A DNA stretch of 40,244 bases. Source: Paenibacillus puerhi. GTDB lineage: Bacteria > Bacillota > Bacilli > Paenibacillales > NBRC-103111. Below the pieces are notes generated by a model. The model saw nothing but the letters and a program-made list of their open reading frames with translations. It searched no databases and was not told the DNA's origin. Location of the stretch: NCBI RefSeq assembly GCF_009846885.1, contig NZ_WUWM01000029.1:34948-75191 (forward strand), given 5' to 3'. The position numbers and the translations under genes are program-made. Shown piece after piece: positions 7,682 through 16,227 of the stretch (positions are counted from its first letter, which is position 1; every line of letters begins with the position of its first letter).

Positions 7682-8084
7682 ATGAAATTTAAGGTCTTTG
7701 CTGTAGGTGACAAGATAGAAAAGTTTTATCTTGAAGCCATTAAAGAATATGAGAAGCGTTTAAGCAGGTACTGCGATATTAAATTGACCCACATAAATAA
7801 AAAGGAGCAACTACAAAGCAAACTTAGGTCGAACTACTTTGTCATTGCCGTCTCCCATCACTGAACGGCCTATTTCATCAGAGGAACTTGCATCCAAAAT
7901 AGATAATTGGGCTTCGACAGGTAACTCTGATGTTTCCATTGTTATAGGTGCAGAGGATATTCCCCATATTGAGATAGTGACCTTAAACCAGATGGAGATG
8001 GATTTGGGCTTGAACACAGCTATACTATTTGAGCAAATTTATCGAGCATATAGGATCATTAATATTCATCCTTACCACAAATGA
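7682..8084 (+). pseudogene. rlmH: rlmH-like 23S rRNA pseudouridine methyltransferase gene, frameshifted
   Basis: RlmH methylates pseudouridine 1915 in 23S rRNA. The first frame starts at 7682 after GAGG and reads MKFKVFAVGDKIEKFYLEAI to FVIAVSHH, then stops at 7864. The next frame carries the rest: RPISSEELASKIDNW, SIVIGAEDIPH and LFEQIYRAYRIINIHPYHK, ending at 8084. The ending EQIYRAYRI...PYHK is the SPOUT-family signature of RlmH. One extra C in the CCC run near 7853 would explain the shift; removing it gives IAVSITERPISSEEL. Joined, it has about 133 residues, shorter than the usual 159. It could be a non-essential paralogue or a sequencing error. An intact copy may exist elsewhere. Confidence 0.82.
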
Positions 8085-8088
8085 AAAA

Positions 8089-9453
8089 TTATGTGAGTTG
8101 TTCGTTACTGTCATTAAAGTGCAAACAATTGATTATTCTAGTTCCCCAGCTTTTTTCGTGAACGGGATCAGACCATCTTTCAGACCAACAACCTGAATCA
8201 CTAAGCATTCGAATAGCCAGTGAAACTGCTTCTTGTTTATATATTTTTAAATTAAGGATGTCACTATGCACAAACTCTTTTTTAAACGTTTCTAAATCAG
8301 AAATGTATTCATATTCATGCGACAGAAATTCTTTATTATTATCAGTTGCTTTGTCTAATGCAGATAGAGGTTCTTCTATCCAATGTTTATTTAGTTTTCC
8401 CCTTTGATTAATTAAATCTCTAATGTAGTTATATTCCGGCTCACAAATGTCACACGTAGCAGCAATATGCAAAGCCCATATGCCATTATAAAATATAATG
8501 TTATCAGGATGCCCTTTCATTCTTTCTAAAATTTTAATACTTTGCTTGAGTATATATTTCACGCCATTGGGCTGTTGTTTAAATAGTACTGCTAACATAC
8601 CTAAATAAACTCCTGAGCAATCTTCAATGAACTCATCGTAATCTCTGCTTAAACCAAAATGTGGACCAATTATCTCCATATAGCTACTGCTCTCTTGCCA
8701 TTCCTTTAACATAAGAAGATATGCCTTATCACTCTTGATACAAGATAAGATAGCTAAATAAATTCCATAAGAAAAATGATACGCTATATAATCTTCATAA
8801 TTGTCATTACAGTTGGAGCCATAAGTTATTTTTTTGTCCAAGAATCTAATGAACTCATCGTGCAGGCTCGGAAGCTGTTGAGCTAAATCTGCATAAATCG
8901 GCAAAATATCGTTCCAACTGTGCTTGTACACATTTTCTATGTGTACAAGCACAGTTGTTATATTAATATCTTCCCAATACTCATCAAAGGTAAATAACTT
9001 CATTAAGCCCTCTATATTAATATTCTTATTGATTCTCCTATGCTGTGAAATCACATCCAGTACCAACTTATTCAAATCACCTTTGCATATCTCATAAATT
9101 CTATAGTTATTTCTTCCATATTGATACTCAAGATCTTTAAGTATCGCTGGGTCATCACCAGATTTTACAAAGACGTGAAAAAAGAACAGTGGCTTCTCAA
9201 AATAATGATTCGATTTGCTGAATATCTTAAGTGGATTCGCGGCTGAAGCGTTAGTAGAATAACTTTCGATTTCGAAAATCATTATTGGATAGTTAGTATC
9301 TTCCTTATCAACAAACCAGGCTACGTCTATTGCTTGGTTGTTTTCTCCTTTTTTCACAGGAAACTCGGATCTAACATGATAATCAAGTATGATGCCAAGA
9401 TTTTGAATATTCGATAATAGATCAATACCTTTCGCTAAAGTATGTCTTCCCAC
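8089..9453 (-). CDS. Unrecognised protein with nuclease-like N-terminus, candidate defence gene
   Basis: 454 residues with no family I can name. The start is GTG at 9453, with AAAGGA about 10 nt upstream. Residues 1-110 look like a restriction-endonuclease fold: AIDVAWFVDKED (Asp about 42) and, on the next strand, IMIFEIESYS (Glu about 58 and 60). This is close to D...ExK, but with Glu where Lys is usual. From about residue 150 the protein is helical and repeat-like, with many aromatic residues, perhaps a sensor or scaffold. It is AT-rich like the next two genes and divergent from them over 120 bp. It begins the defence block directly after rlmH. The nuclease reading is inference. Confidence 0.55.
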   Translation of the reverse strand: MGRHTLAKGIDLLSNIQNLGIILDYHVRSEFPVKKGENNQAIDVAWFVDKEDTNYPIMIFEIESYSTNASAANPLKIFSKSNHYFEKPLFFFHVFVKSGDDPAILKDLEYQYGRNNYRIYEICKGDLNKLVLDVISQHRRINKNINIEGLMKLFTFDEYWEDINITTVLVHIENVYKHSWNDILPIYADLAQQLPSLHDEFIRFLDKKITYGSNCNDNYEDYIAYHFSYGIYLAILSCIKSDKAYLLMLKEWQESSSYMEIIGPHFGLSRDYDEFIEDCSGVYLGMLAVLFKQQPNGVKYILKQSIKILERMKGHPDNIIFYNGIWALHIAATCDICEPEYNYIRDLINQRGKLNKHWIEEPLSALDKATDNNKEFLSHEYEYISDLETFKKEFVHSDILNLKIYKQEAVSLAIRMLSDSGCWSERWSDPVHEKSWGTRIINCLHFNDSNEQLT

Positions 9454-9574
9454 TTTAAATCAGTCCTTTTCTTTTAAACTTATATTTATTTGGCGTCTGC
9501 TCACTTACCTTCAAGAATGTCATAATCTGTAGTATAGTATATCTTATTAGAAAATTTTGGTGGGTGGTGTAGAT
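9454..9574. promoter_or_regulatory. Divergent promoter region of the unrecognised three-gene block
   Basis: This is 121 bp of AT-rich sequence between the divergent starts. TATCTTAT and GTAGTATAGTATATC provide -10-like elements near 9530-9546 for the plus-strand pair. No clear operator was found. Confidence 0.35.
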
Positions 9575-10867
9575 ATGGATGTTGTAATTCGCTCTAACAT
9601 TGAGTCATTGAAAATGATAACAGAAGAAACTTGGCAGGACGTGCTAGAAACCGATTGCGAGGGGGTAAAAAATAAACTGCTTATTGAAGACGATTACATT
9701 AAATTACTGGATTCTCTCCCTAAGCAGATCAAAATTTCTATTTTAGAACCCTTCAGTGTGTCAAAAGTAACTGATCTCCCACGACCTCTAACTAATCTGA
9801 TAAAAATGGATATCTTATCAATTGGCTATCTCAAAGAGTTTACTTCCCAATTAACCGGAGAGATAGCTATGGAATATCTTAAGGATGGACTAGTTCAAAG
9901 TGGATTCTGGGAAGCAGTTGAAAAAACAAACAAATTGAATCGCACAATCTATGCCTTTATGCTATCACAAATTGATGTGGAACTCTTACAGATGAGCTAT
10001 TTAGTGAGCAGATGTGAGAAGTTTGCTTATGAAGAATATCTTCTGCTAATGGATATGGAAAACATTCCAGATCCACTTAAACAAGCTGAATTACGCCAAT
10101 TAGAGCAGACTGGAATCGTAGATCCTACAATCACTACTGAACTTGTTAACGGCATATTAAAGCGTTATGAATCATCTAATTCTACAAACTTGTCAAGTAC
10201 TTGCTTGAAAATTCTACATTACAACAATGAAATTTTAATTTTTATCTTACGAGAATCTCAACGAGGAGGCTTAAGAACTTTCCAAAAATACATTGTAGAT
10301 ATGAATGCAGATCTAATAGTTTTTAGATTTAGCCCAACCCTTAAAGATCTCAGAGTGCGAGCGGTCAGCGTCGTAAAAGAAGAAGTTTATCAAACCATTG
10401 CAAATAATATTATCGTTAATCTTGATCCACGGCTGCCTGCTAACTATGTGAAACGTAGCAATGGTAACTCTATTGAAATATTTCAAAAATTTCTCCAAAC
10501 ATTATTAGTCGATAATGTGCCTGGTGTACAACTTAATTTAATTGAGTTAGTCGCTCCGCTTCCTGGAAAACCATTAATAACGGTTGAAAAGAAATCTGGA
10601 GATATCTCATTGATTCGATCCCTTGAGGATACATCTAAAAACGTTACATTGTCACTACTTATTCCTGATTCCACCGTAAAAAAAATAAAGATTGCCTTCA
10701 TTGTTAATAAAAAAACCCACATCTTCACCTTCTATTTTTCAGAAATTTCGGAACAAATTTATATTACAATATCTGGTACTGGTGGAGGTACTCAAAAAAA
10801 GAGGAATTTAATATCTTTATTACATGATTATACTGACGCCCGTATAGTAGAATCCAAGGAGAAGTAA
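9575..10867 (+). CDS. Unrecognised protein, first gene of a two-gene operon
   Basis: About 430 residues; I do not recognise a family. The ATG at 9575 follows GGTGGGTGG. A TTG at 9557 is in frame but lacks a site. Residues 1-230 are acidic and mainly helical (IESLKMITEETWQDVLETD, LEQTGIVDPTITTEL). Residues 230-430 alternate short beta-like stretches (EILIFILRES, VTLSLLIPD, HIFTFYFSEISEQIYITISG). A Gly/Thr-rich turn GTGGGTQKKR lies near the end. There is no signal peptide or membrane segment, so it is cytosolic. The next gene starts 2 nt after its stop, with the ribosome site inside this gene, so the two are tightly coupled. A role with the downstream nuclease-like protein is inferred. Confidence 0.6.
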   Translation: MDVVIRSNIESLKMITEETWQDVLETDCEGVKNKLLIEDDYIKLLDSLPKQIKISILEPFSVSKVTDLPRPLTNLIKMDILSIGYLKEFTSQLTGEIAMEYLKDGLVQSGFWEAVEKTNKLNRTIYAFMLSQIDVELLQMSYLVSRCEKFAYEEYLLLMDMENIPDPLKQAELRQLEQTGIVDPTITTELVNGILKRYESSNSTNLSSTCLKILHYNNEILIFILRESQRGGLRTFQKYIVDMNADLIVFRFSPTLKDLRVRAVSVVKEEVYQTIANNIIVNLDPRLPANYVKRSNGNSIEIFQKFLQTLLVDNVPGVQLNLIELVAPLPGKPLITVEKKSGDISLIRSLEDTSKNVTLSLLIPDSTVKKIKIAFIVNKKTHIFTFYFSEISEQIYITISGTGGGTQKKRNLISLLHDYTDARIVESKEK

Positions 10868-10869
10868 CT

Positions 10870-12072
10870 ATGTTAATTCCAGTATTGGGGACACGTTATA
10901 CCGACGACCTTCCATCATACGTTCTAAACCTCAAAAATAATAATTATATTAATTTGGATAAATTCATAGAACTTGATTGTATAGGCAGAGAGAGCACAAA
11001 CATTGGAGATAGGATGATAGGTTGTAGAAAAATGACCATCCTACCTGCCGAAGATGAAATTGATTTAGTTGAGTGCTCTCATTGTGATAATAATTATTTC
11101 GAAGAAGAAATTGCCCTCTGTTGTAACATTTACTTTGAAATCACTTCCATTAATTACAGCAAAATTTTTGAAGACACTTTAAACTTAATTGAATCGACTG
11201 GTTGTGCACTATTACGTATTAATAATCGAACTGGAAATTATTTATTACAAGTTGAAGGGCGTCAGTATCTTTTAGTTCTTGAGGGAGAGGCAACTGACTT
11301 CTTATCTATATCTAAAGCTATTCAAGAAAAAGATGGTCTCATCTTCATTAAATTAGTTGAAAATAAAATACCTACACTCCCTGATACTATTGTTAGTATA
11401 TCAGCAATAGATATAATTACTTCTGGGTTTGAAAAAGAAAAATACAGACTTCGTGATTTACCAAGTGCCCAAAATGTTATTGAAAGTATCCAAAAAATTT
11501 CTCTTGTTGAAGAAGAAATATTAAGCAAGAGTTCGTTAGTAACTTGGCAAGCGGTTGAAAATGAGTTAACCAATTTTTTCTTAGATAAACTTCGCTCCCA
11601 ACAGATTGAACTGTATAAATATAGAACGATGCTGGACTCGTATCCGAGATTCAGGAGGATTCCTGTCAACGCTGCTGGTGCAGGTAATGCTGATAAGCTT
11701 ACAATTGACCTTTTAGATTATCTAGACGAGGTCATTAGAGGGGACTTCACAGCAGATGCAAAATGTTATACTACAACAGCAGTTGATCATCACACTATAG
11801 AAAAAGTACAACACCATCTTTCTAAAGACAAATTTAATTCAAAACGAATTCTAATACTAGCTACTACAAATAAGGTCACATGTTGGGATGATGTTCATAA
11901 TTATAAAATATCAACTGGACAATATCGACTATTGATATTTTCTGCGAGAATTATTTCAGAAGTAGTAGTCCACCTTGATTTTGCAAATGAGTTCTTGTCT
12001 CTCCTTCAAAATTGTGTAGCTGCCGATAATCATATCAAATCAACAAAGAAAAAAAGTACTAAAACACCTTAA
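10870..12072 (+). CDS. Unrecognised protein with Cys-rich motif and PD-(D/E)XK-like domain
   Basis: 400 residues. Cys69-X2-Cys72 and Cys84-Cys85 (VECSHCDNNY...ALCC) look like a zinc-ribbon or treble-clef remnant. The C-terminal third resembles a restriction-endonuclease fold: Asp292 in RGDFTADAKCY, then D296-A-K298, followed by a helix with VQHHL and a strand RILILATT. DxK followed by hydrophobic LATT is common in Mrr/Hjc-like nucleases. The tail is Lys-rich (STKKKSTKTP). The ATG has AAGGAGA 7 nt upstream and lies 2 nt after the previous stop. The gene converges on the BsuBI-like endonuclease gene, with a shared hairpin between them. The nuclease call is my inference from motifs. Confidence 0.55.
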   Translation: MLIPVLGTRYTDDLPSYVLNLKNNNYINLDKFIELDCIGRESTNIGDRMIGCRKMTILPAEDEIDLVECSHCDNNYFEEEIALCCNIYFEITSINYSKIFEDTLNLIESTGCALLRINNRTGNYLLQVEGRQYLLVLEGEATDFLSISKAIQEKDGLIFIKLVENKIPTLPDTIVSISAIDIITSGFEKEKYRLRDLPSAQNVIESIQKISLVEEEILSKSSLVTWQAVENELTNFFLDKLRSQQIELYKYRTMLDSYPRFRRIPVNAAGAGNADKLTIDLLDYLDEVIRGDFTADAKCYTTTAVDHHTIEKVQHHLSKDKFNSKRILILATTNKVTCWDDVHNYKISTGQYRLLIFSARIISEVVVHLDFANEFLSLLQNCVAADNHIKSTKKKSTKTP

Positions 12073-12092
12073 TATCTTAGGTGTTTTAGTAC
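12050..12092 (-). terminator. Strong hairpin terminator between convergent genes
   Basis: A 13-bp perfect stem (GTACTAAAACACC at 12056-12068 with GGTGTTTTAGTAC at 12080-12092) has an 11-nt loop. The minus-strand side is followed by a long T-run, so it ends the endonuclease transcript. It overlaps the stop codon of the plus-strand gene and may end that transcript weakly. Confidence 0.82.
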
Positions 12093-12112
12093 CTTTACAT
12101 ATTAAGTTGAAT

Positions 12113-13222
12113 TCAATTGTTTCTTAAAGTTTGAAGTATATCTCCTAAAGATACATTGCTTTGACCCGCCCCTTCATGCATGTAAATAATAGAGTTAGGC
12201 TCAGTGGCGTACCAAACAAAAGTATCCCAAGCAATCGACGGAGTAAGTTTCTTACTAACCCCATCCGTTCTATCCCTAAAGGCGGTAACAAAAGTATAGT
12301 CTTTCCCCTTATAGCCTGCTTCCTCTGCTATTGAGATAAGCTCTAGCTTCCGCCTATCTGATATTGGCCCATCAGTGGCAACGCATTCGACAAAGACGAT
12401 TAACGGCTCTCTTCTGCCTAGATCAACCATGATAATATCCGGCAGAACTTTGGTTACATCAATATGAAAACCAATAGCAGAACAAATCCTGTCATCATTT
12501 ACAACAATCTTTTTAGCTGATTCACTGATTAATAAAACAGCAGGCTCTTTGAGGAACCGCTTTGACATTTTCTCCACGACAGCTTTTGCAATATCGGAAC
12601 TCGGGCCCGGAGATAGCTTCCTTACTTCTCCATTCGGTAGTTGGACTAATACACCATCGTCAATCGATGTTGCCATATTTTTTGAGATAGCGATTCTCGC
12701 TCTTGCAATTGCAGAAAGATTCGACTCCTGCCAGTTAACAATCGCCTGATTAAGTTCTTCTTCAACCAGCAGAGGATTAAATAGCTCCGCAAAATCAGTC
12801 TGTAGGGTATATCTTGGTGCTGGAGACGTAGTAGCTAGCCCGCCTTTTTCAACAATAGCTCCAAGATGTACAAGCGTCCGAATCGTCTCATCGCGGATTG
12901 ATTCACGAGTATTTTCCTTATACCATCTACCCGGAATATCCTTTTCTTTGTTTTTCCTGTTCAGGCTATTTTCAAGCCAAGAGTACCTTGCCCGCTCCTC
13001 TTTTACTTGGGCCTGTTCATCTGTCATACAAGTTACAATTGCAGGTCTGATCCAATTCTGCCCTTGTACGCTGAATGAATACAGCATCACAAAAATCGTC
13101 CTCGCACCGATGTCCCTCAATATATATCCGTTAGGATCAAGCTCTTTGGTAAAAATCATACCCAGCCTTCTTGAGACCTCTTCAACACTCGGTACTTCAT
13201 TCGAAAGCCAGCCGTAGCTCAT
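12113..13222 (-). CDS. BsuBI/PstI-family type II restriction endonuclease
   Basis: 369 residues. The C-terminal half carries the BsuBI/PstI signature: VLLISESAKKIVVNDDRICS, GFHIDVTKVLPDIIMVDLG, PLIVFVECVATDGPISDRR and YTFVTAFRDR, then AWDTFVWYATEP. IMVDLG...FVECVATDG provides the Asp and Glu of the metal site. The N-terminal half is a helical domain as in BsuBI. Family members with known specificity cut CTGCAG, but specificity here is unproven. The ATG at 13222 overlaps the methyltransferase stop by 4 nt (ATGA), so synthesis follows the methylase. Removing invading unmethylated DNA is the established role. Confidence 0.92.
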   Translation of the reverse strand: MSYGWLSNEVPSVEEVSRRLGMIFTKELDPNGYILRDIGARTIFVMLYSFSVQGQNWIRPAIVTCMTDEQAQVKEERARYSWLENSLNRKNKEKDIPGRWYKENTRESIRDETIRTLVHLGAIVEKGGLATTSPAPRYTLQTDFAELFNPLLVEEELNQAIVNWQESNLSAIARARIAISKNMATSIDDGVLVQLPNGEVRKLSPGPSSDIAKAVVEKMSKRFLKEPAVLLISESAKKIVVNDDRICSAIGFHIDVTKVLPDIIMVDLGRREPLIVFVECVATDGPISDRRKLELISIAEEAGYKGKDYTFVTAFRDRTDGVSKKLTPSIAWDTFVWYATEPNSIIYMHEGAGQSNVSLGDILQTLRNN

Positions 13223-15018
13223 CTCAGACCTCCAAGATTATAAGCCTTCAATACAATTTGCTCTACGCAACGGCTTAAATCCTCTTCATTAATCTGGTTT
13301 GTCTTATACTGTTGCACTAATTCTTCAACACCCAATACTTTTCTTAACGGTGGCAATGGCAGAGCATGGAGCTCCGACGCTGAGACAGCAACACTACCGG
13401 AAATGCATCTGAATATGCGATCTACTACAGAAGTGTTTAGAATCAATGATAATGCTTCAGGCGAGAGTATCTGCTGATCAACCGAATGAATCATGTTCAC
13501 ATGATTTTCGATGACCGCTCCGTTCCATTCTGACAAAAACTCTTGTGGAAGCACAGTTGATATTAACCGTCGTTGTTGTTCTTTTGAGGTGGTACGTTGC
13601 AACAACACTACTGGCTGTTTACAGACAAGAAAACCTTGGCCATCCAGTATATTAATAAATTTCGGTTTCTTTGTTTTATAATCAAAAGTAAAGTTCCCAT
13701 TGACTATCGCATGTGACCAGATTATTGGATATGAGCCATCTTGCGGACTATTCTCAAGTTGCTCCTTGTGTCGGTTCCATACCAGCGGCCCGGTCGATAC
13801 TTTATATCCATAGTCTTTAATATTGGTTTTCATTTTATTGAGTTTCTTAATTAACTTAGTCTCAGAACTATCCCTTGGAAGTAACCACGGACTCGTTCCT
13901 TCATTTAATTGAAATGTTCCTACTCTGTTGACTCTGTATCCCACAATGTCTGTTTTGATATTATGAATGCTTGTTTCTTTGGAGTCATTTGGGCCAAAAA
14001 CAGTTAGACATGTTTCCTGCAAGACCTCATCGAATACACCCGAACGTTCAGTAATAAAATCAATGTCTAAGGGAGGAGCCTCTTCCATCAGCAAACTCCT
14101 TAAATTAGAAAAATACTGCCCCCCCATAAACGAGGTTGGAGTTACAAATCCAATAAAGCCTTCTGAAGATTTCATTCTCAAAGCAGCATCAATGAATAAA
14201 CCATACATATTGGCATGACCGTACAGTGACCTTGAATATGCTTCTCTGAGTTTTTCATTGAGAGTAACTCGGCCATACGGCGGATTTCCTACAATGAGCT
14301 GATATCTCTTGTCTTGCTTCAATGCATATTCAATTGTATCATCATGTCTAACGATATTCTTCATCTTACGACCAATTATACAAGCGTCTTGATAAGTCAC
14401 TACATCTAGCATCACTTGTGTCAGCCATCCAGCGAATTCATCTATTTCAATCCCTGAAAGATGATTTTCCAGATGCTTAATTCTTTCTTCCGCTGACAAA
14501 CATTTTATTCTGTGATCGCCCAAGATTCGATTTGCCACAGGTACCAAAAATGCTCCGCCACCACATGCGGGGTCTAGTATGCTGTCTTTTGACCAGTTAA
14601 CCCCTTCCGATCCCAAGAGATCAAGAAGCCTTTCCGCTATGACTGGAGGCGTATAATAAATACCATATTCGGCTTTGTATTTTTGAGGTAGCAGGTACGT
14701 ATACAATACTCCGATGTAATAACTGCACTCTATAATTGAGAGGGTGGACAAATAATCTCCAATTTGTTTTGCCAGTTTGTTGCTCTCTAAATCTAGTTGC
14801 AATCTTTTGTACTTACAGCTTCTAAGCTCAAACCGCTTCTTTGAATCAACAATTCTCCATAATGATTTTAGTACCAGAAAACAAAATGAAGGAGAAAACA
14901 ACATCTCATACTCTTTGTTGGTTTCAACATGTTTTCGTTTATTATTAAGTGCTTGTATTTTGTAGGTATCCCAAGATGGTTTAATTATCTCTTGTGAAAT
15001 TTCATTTATAAGCGGCAT
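13219..15018 (-). CDS. N6-adenine DNA methyltransferase of the BsuBI/PstI-type RM system
   Basis: About 599 residues. SAM-binding motif I is DPACGGGAFLVP (about residues 148-159) and catalytic motif IV is NPPYG (about 245-249), as in gamma/beta-type N6-adenine methyltransferases of the Eco57I group. A helical N-terminus (1-110) precedes YGIYYTPPVIAERLLDLL. The C-terminal region (about 390-599) resembles a TaqI-like target-recognition domain. The ATG at 15018 is preferred over a TTG one codon upstream because GGTGA precedes it. It protects host DNA against the overlapping endonuclease. It is longer than classical M.PstI (about 500 residues), which may mean a different recognition domain. Confidence 0.92.
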   Translation of the reverse strand: MPLINEISQEIIKPSWDTYKIQALNNKRKHVETNKEYEMLFSPSFCFLVLKSLWRIVDSKKRFELRSCKYKRLQLDLESNKLAKQIGDYLSTLSIIECSYYIGVLYTYLLPQKYKAEYGIYYTPPVIAERLLDLLGSEGVNWSKDSILDPACGGGAFLVPVANRILGDHRIKCLSAEERIKHLENHLSGIEIDEFAGWLTQVMLDVVTYQDACIIGRKMKNIVRHDDTIEYALKQDKRYQLIVGNPPYGRVTLNEKLREAYSRSLYGHANMYGLFIDAALRMKSSEGFIGFVTPTSFMGGQYFSNLRSLLMEEAPPLDIDFITERSGVFDEVLQETCLTVFGPNDSKETSIHNIKTDIVGYRVNRVGTFQLNEGTSPWLLPRDSSETKLIKKLNKMKTNIKDYGYKVSTGPLVWNRHKEQLENSPQDGSYPIIWSHAIVNGNFTFDYKTKKPKFINILDGQGFLVCKQPVVLLQRTTSKEQQRRLISTVLPQEFLSEWNGAVIENHVNMIHSVDQQILSPEALSLILNTSVVDRIFRCISGSVAVSASELHALPLPPLRKVLGVEELVQQYKTNQINEEDLSRCVEQIVLKAYNLGGLR

Positions 15019-15110
15019 CAAATCACCATCTCTTTAAGTAGTTATATAACCTGTTATTATTCGACGCATTGTGTCGATTTTCCTGCTTTTTTTAGTAACC
15101 AGTATAATAT

Positions 15111-16208
15111 TTACGTTTCTGTTATTTGCCTGCCCTGAATTATCGAAACAGTAAACACATTCGGCTTTAACACAAGCTCCCCATCTTCAAACTTGCCAAA
15201 TGGGTCTTGGATAACAACAATATCACGATGGTGTTGCTGATCAATATTTGTAATCCGGTACAAGTAATATTGCTCTCTATACTTCTTTGCTTTATTCCAC
15301 TCATTTAAGGTGATATCAAATTTCATTGAACCACCGACAGTGGTTTTACATTCAATATACCGCGGTCTTCCATCAAGTTCATATGACAATATATCGTATC
15401 CAGCCCCACAGTCATACAAACTTACATGTTGAACTGATTCGGCTAAATCCTCACGTCCGTCTTGCACTAACCGCAGCCGTTCAAATTCAAATACGAATTC
15501 TTCACCCATGAGTCCGATAGCTTCCCATTCTTCACGTTTGTTCTTGAAAGCTTCTGGGCTAATGCTTGTCCGTAAATTATCATCGTCTATAGATTGGTTG
15601 GAGTACTCAGCATTCGGAAAAAGATCAATACCACGATTTCCACGACAATATGCCATGATGATAGCTACTTTCAAGAAATTATTAATAAATCCGGAAGTTG
15701 TTTGTCCGTGTAGCCATTCTTTTGTTTGAGTATCATAAGTTCCTATGTGCCAGCGTGGAGCTCTGTCATCAGGCTCGATAAGCAATCCTTCCTGGTCGAG
15801 AAGTAAACAAGCCTCTTCTTTTATTCTCTCATTGGTTTGTTGAACATCCATTCCATTACGAGGTCTTTGACCGGATACTTTAACAACTTGCCCGATCTCT
15901 ACTATTCGCTCTGAATCAAGAAAGCCAACTGTTTTGCAGTGGAAACAAGTAATTTGATACGATCTTAAATTTGGTGTCCTTACTTCAATACGATGGTAGT
16001 TAGGATCATTATCAGAGTACCAATATTGAATTTGTAGAACATGCTGTTCATGAGGCAGCATTACATCGTATTCCAAGAGGCTCTCTTGATCAAAGAAGCT
16101 GTCTCTTAAGATGAAATTGATATCAACATCACCAATTCGAGTTTCAATTTTTTGCGGTGCCTCATCTACGATCTTATTGTTGAATGCATCAATATGTTCA
16201 GTGGACAT
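15111..16208 (-). CDS. DUF3883 (NO VEIN-type) nuclease-like protein
   Basis: 365 residues. The C-terminal domain (about 235-340) matches DUF3883: IGLMGEEFVFEFERLRLV, then GAGYDILSYELDGRPRYIECKTT and LTLNEW-like FDITLNEWNKAK. GYD (Asp about 271) and IECK (Glu and Lys about 286-288) fit a PD-(D/E)XK active site. A small Cys pair (CFHC, about 108-111) suggests a zinc site in the middle. DUF3883 proteins are common in phage-defence islands and next to RM genes; the substrate is unknown. The ATG follows GAGGGTGG. It lies 20 nt downstream of the Mrr-like gene and upstream of the methyltransferase, all on one strand, so it is probably transcribed with them. Confidence 0.8.
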   Translation of the reverse strand: MSTEHIDAFNNKIVDEAPQKIETRIGDVDINFILRDSFFDQESLLEYDVMLPHEQHVLQIQYWYSDNDPNYHRIEVRTPNLRSYQITCFHCKTVGFLDSERIVEIGQVVKVSGQRPRNGMDVQQTNERIKEEACLLLDQEGLLIEPDDRAPRWHIGTYDTQTKEWLHGQTTSGFINNFLKVAIIMAYCRGNRGIDLFPNAEYSNQSIDDDNLRTSISPEAFKNKREEWEAIGLMGEEFVFEFERLRLVQDGREDLAESVQHVSLYDCGAGYDILSYELDGRPRYIECKTTVGGSMKFDITLNEWNKAKKYREQYYLYRITNIDQQHHRDIVVIQDPFGKFEDGELVLKPNVFTVSIIQGRQITET

Positions 16209-16227
16209 TCAAAACCACCCTCACAAT

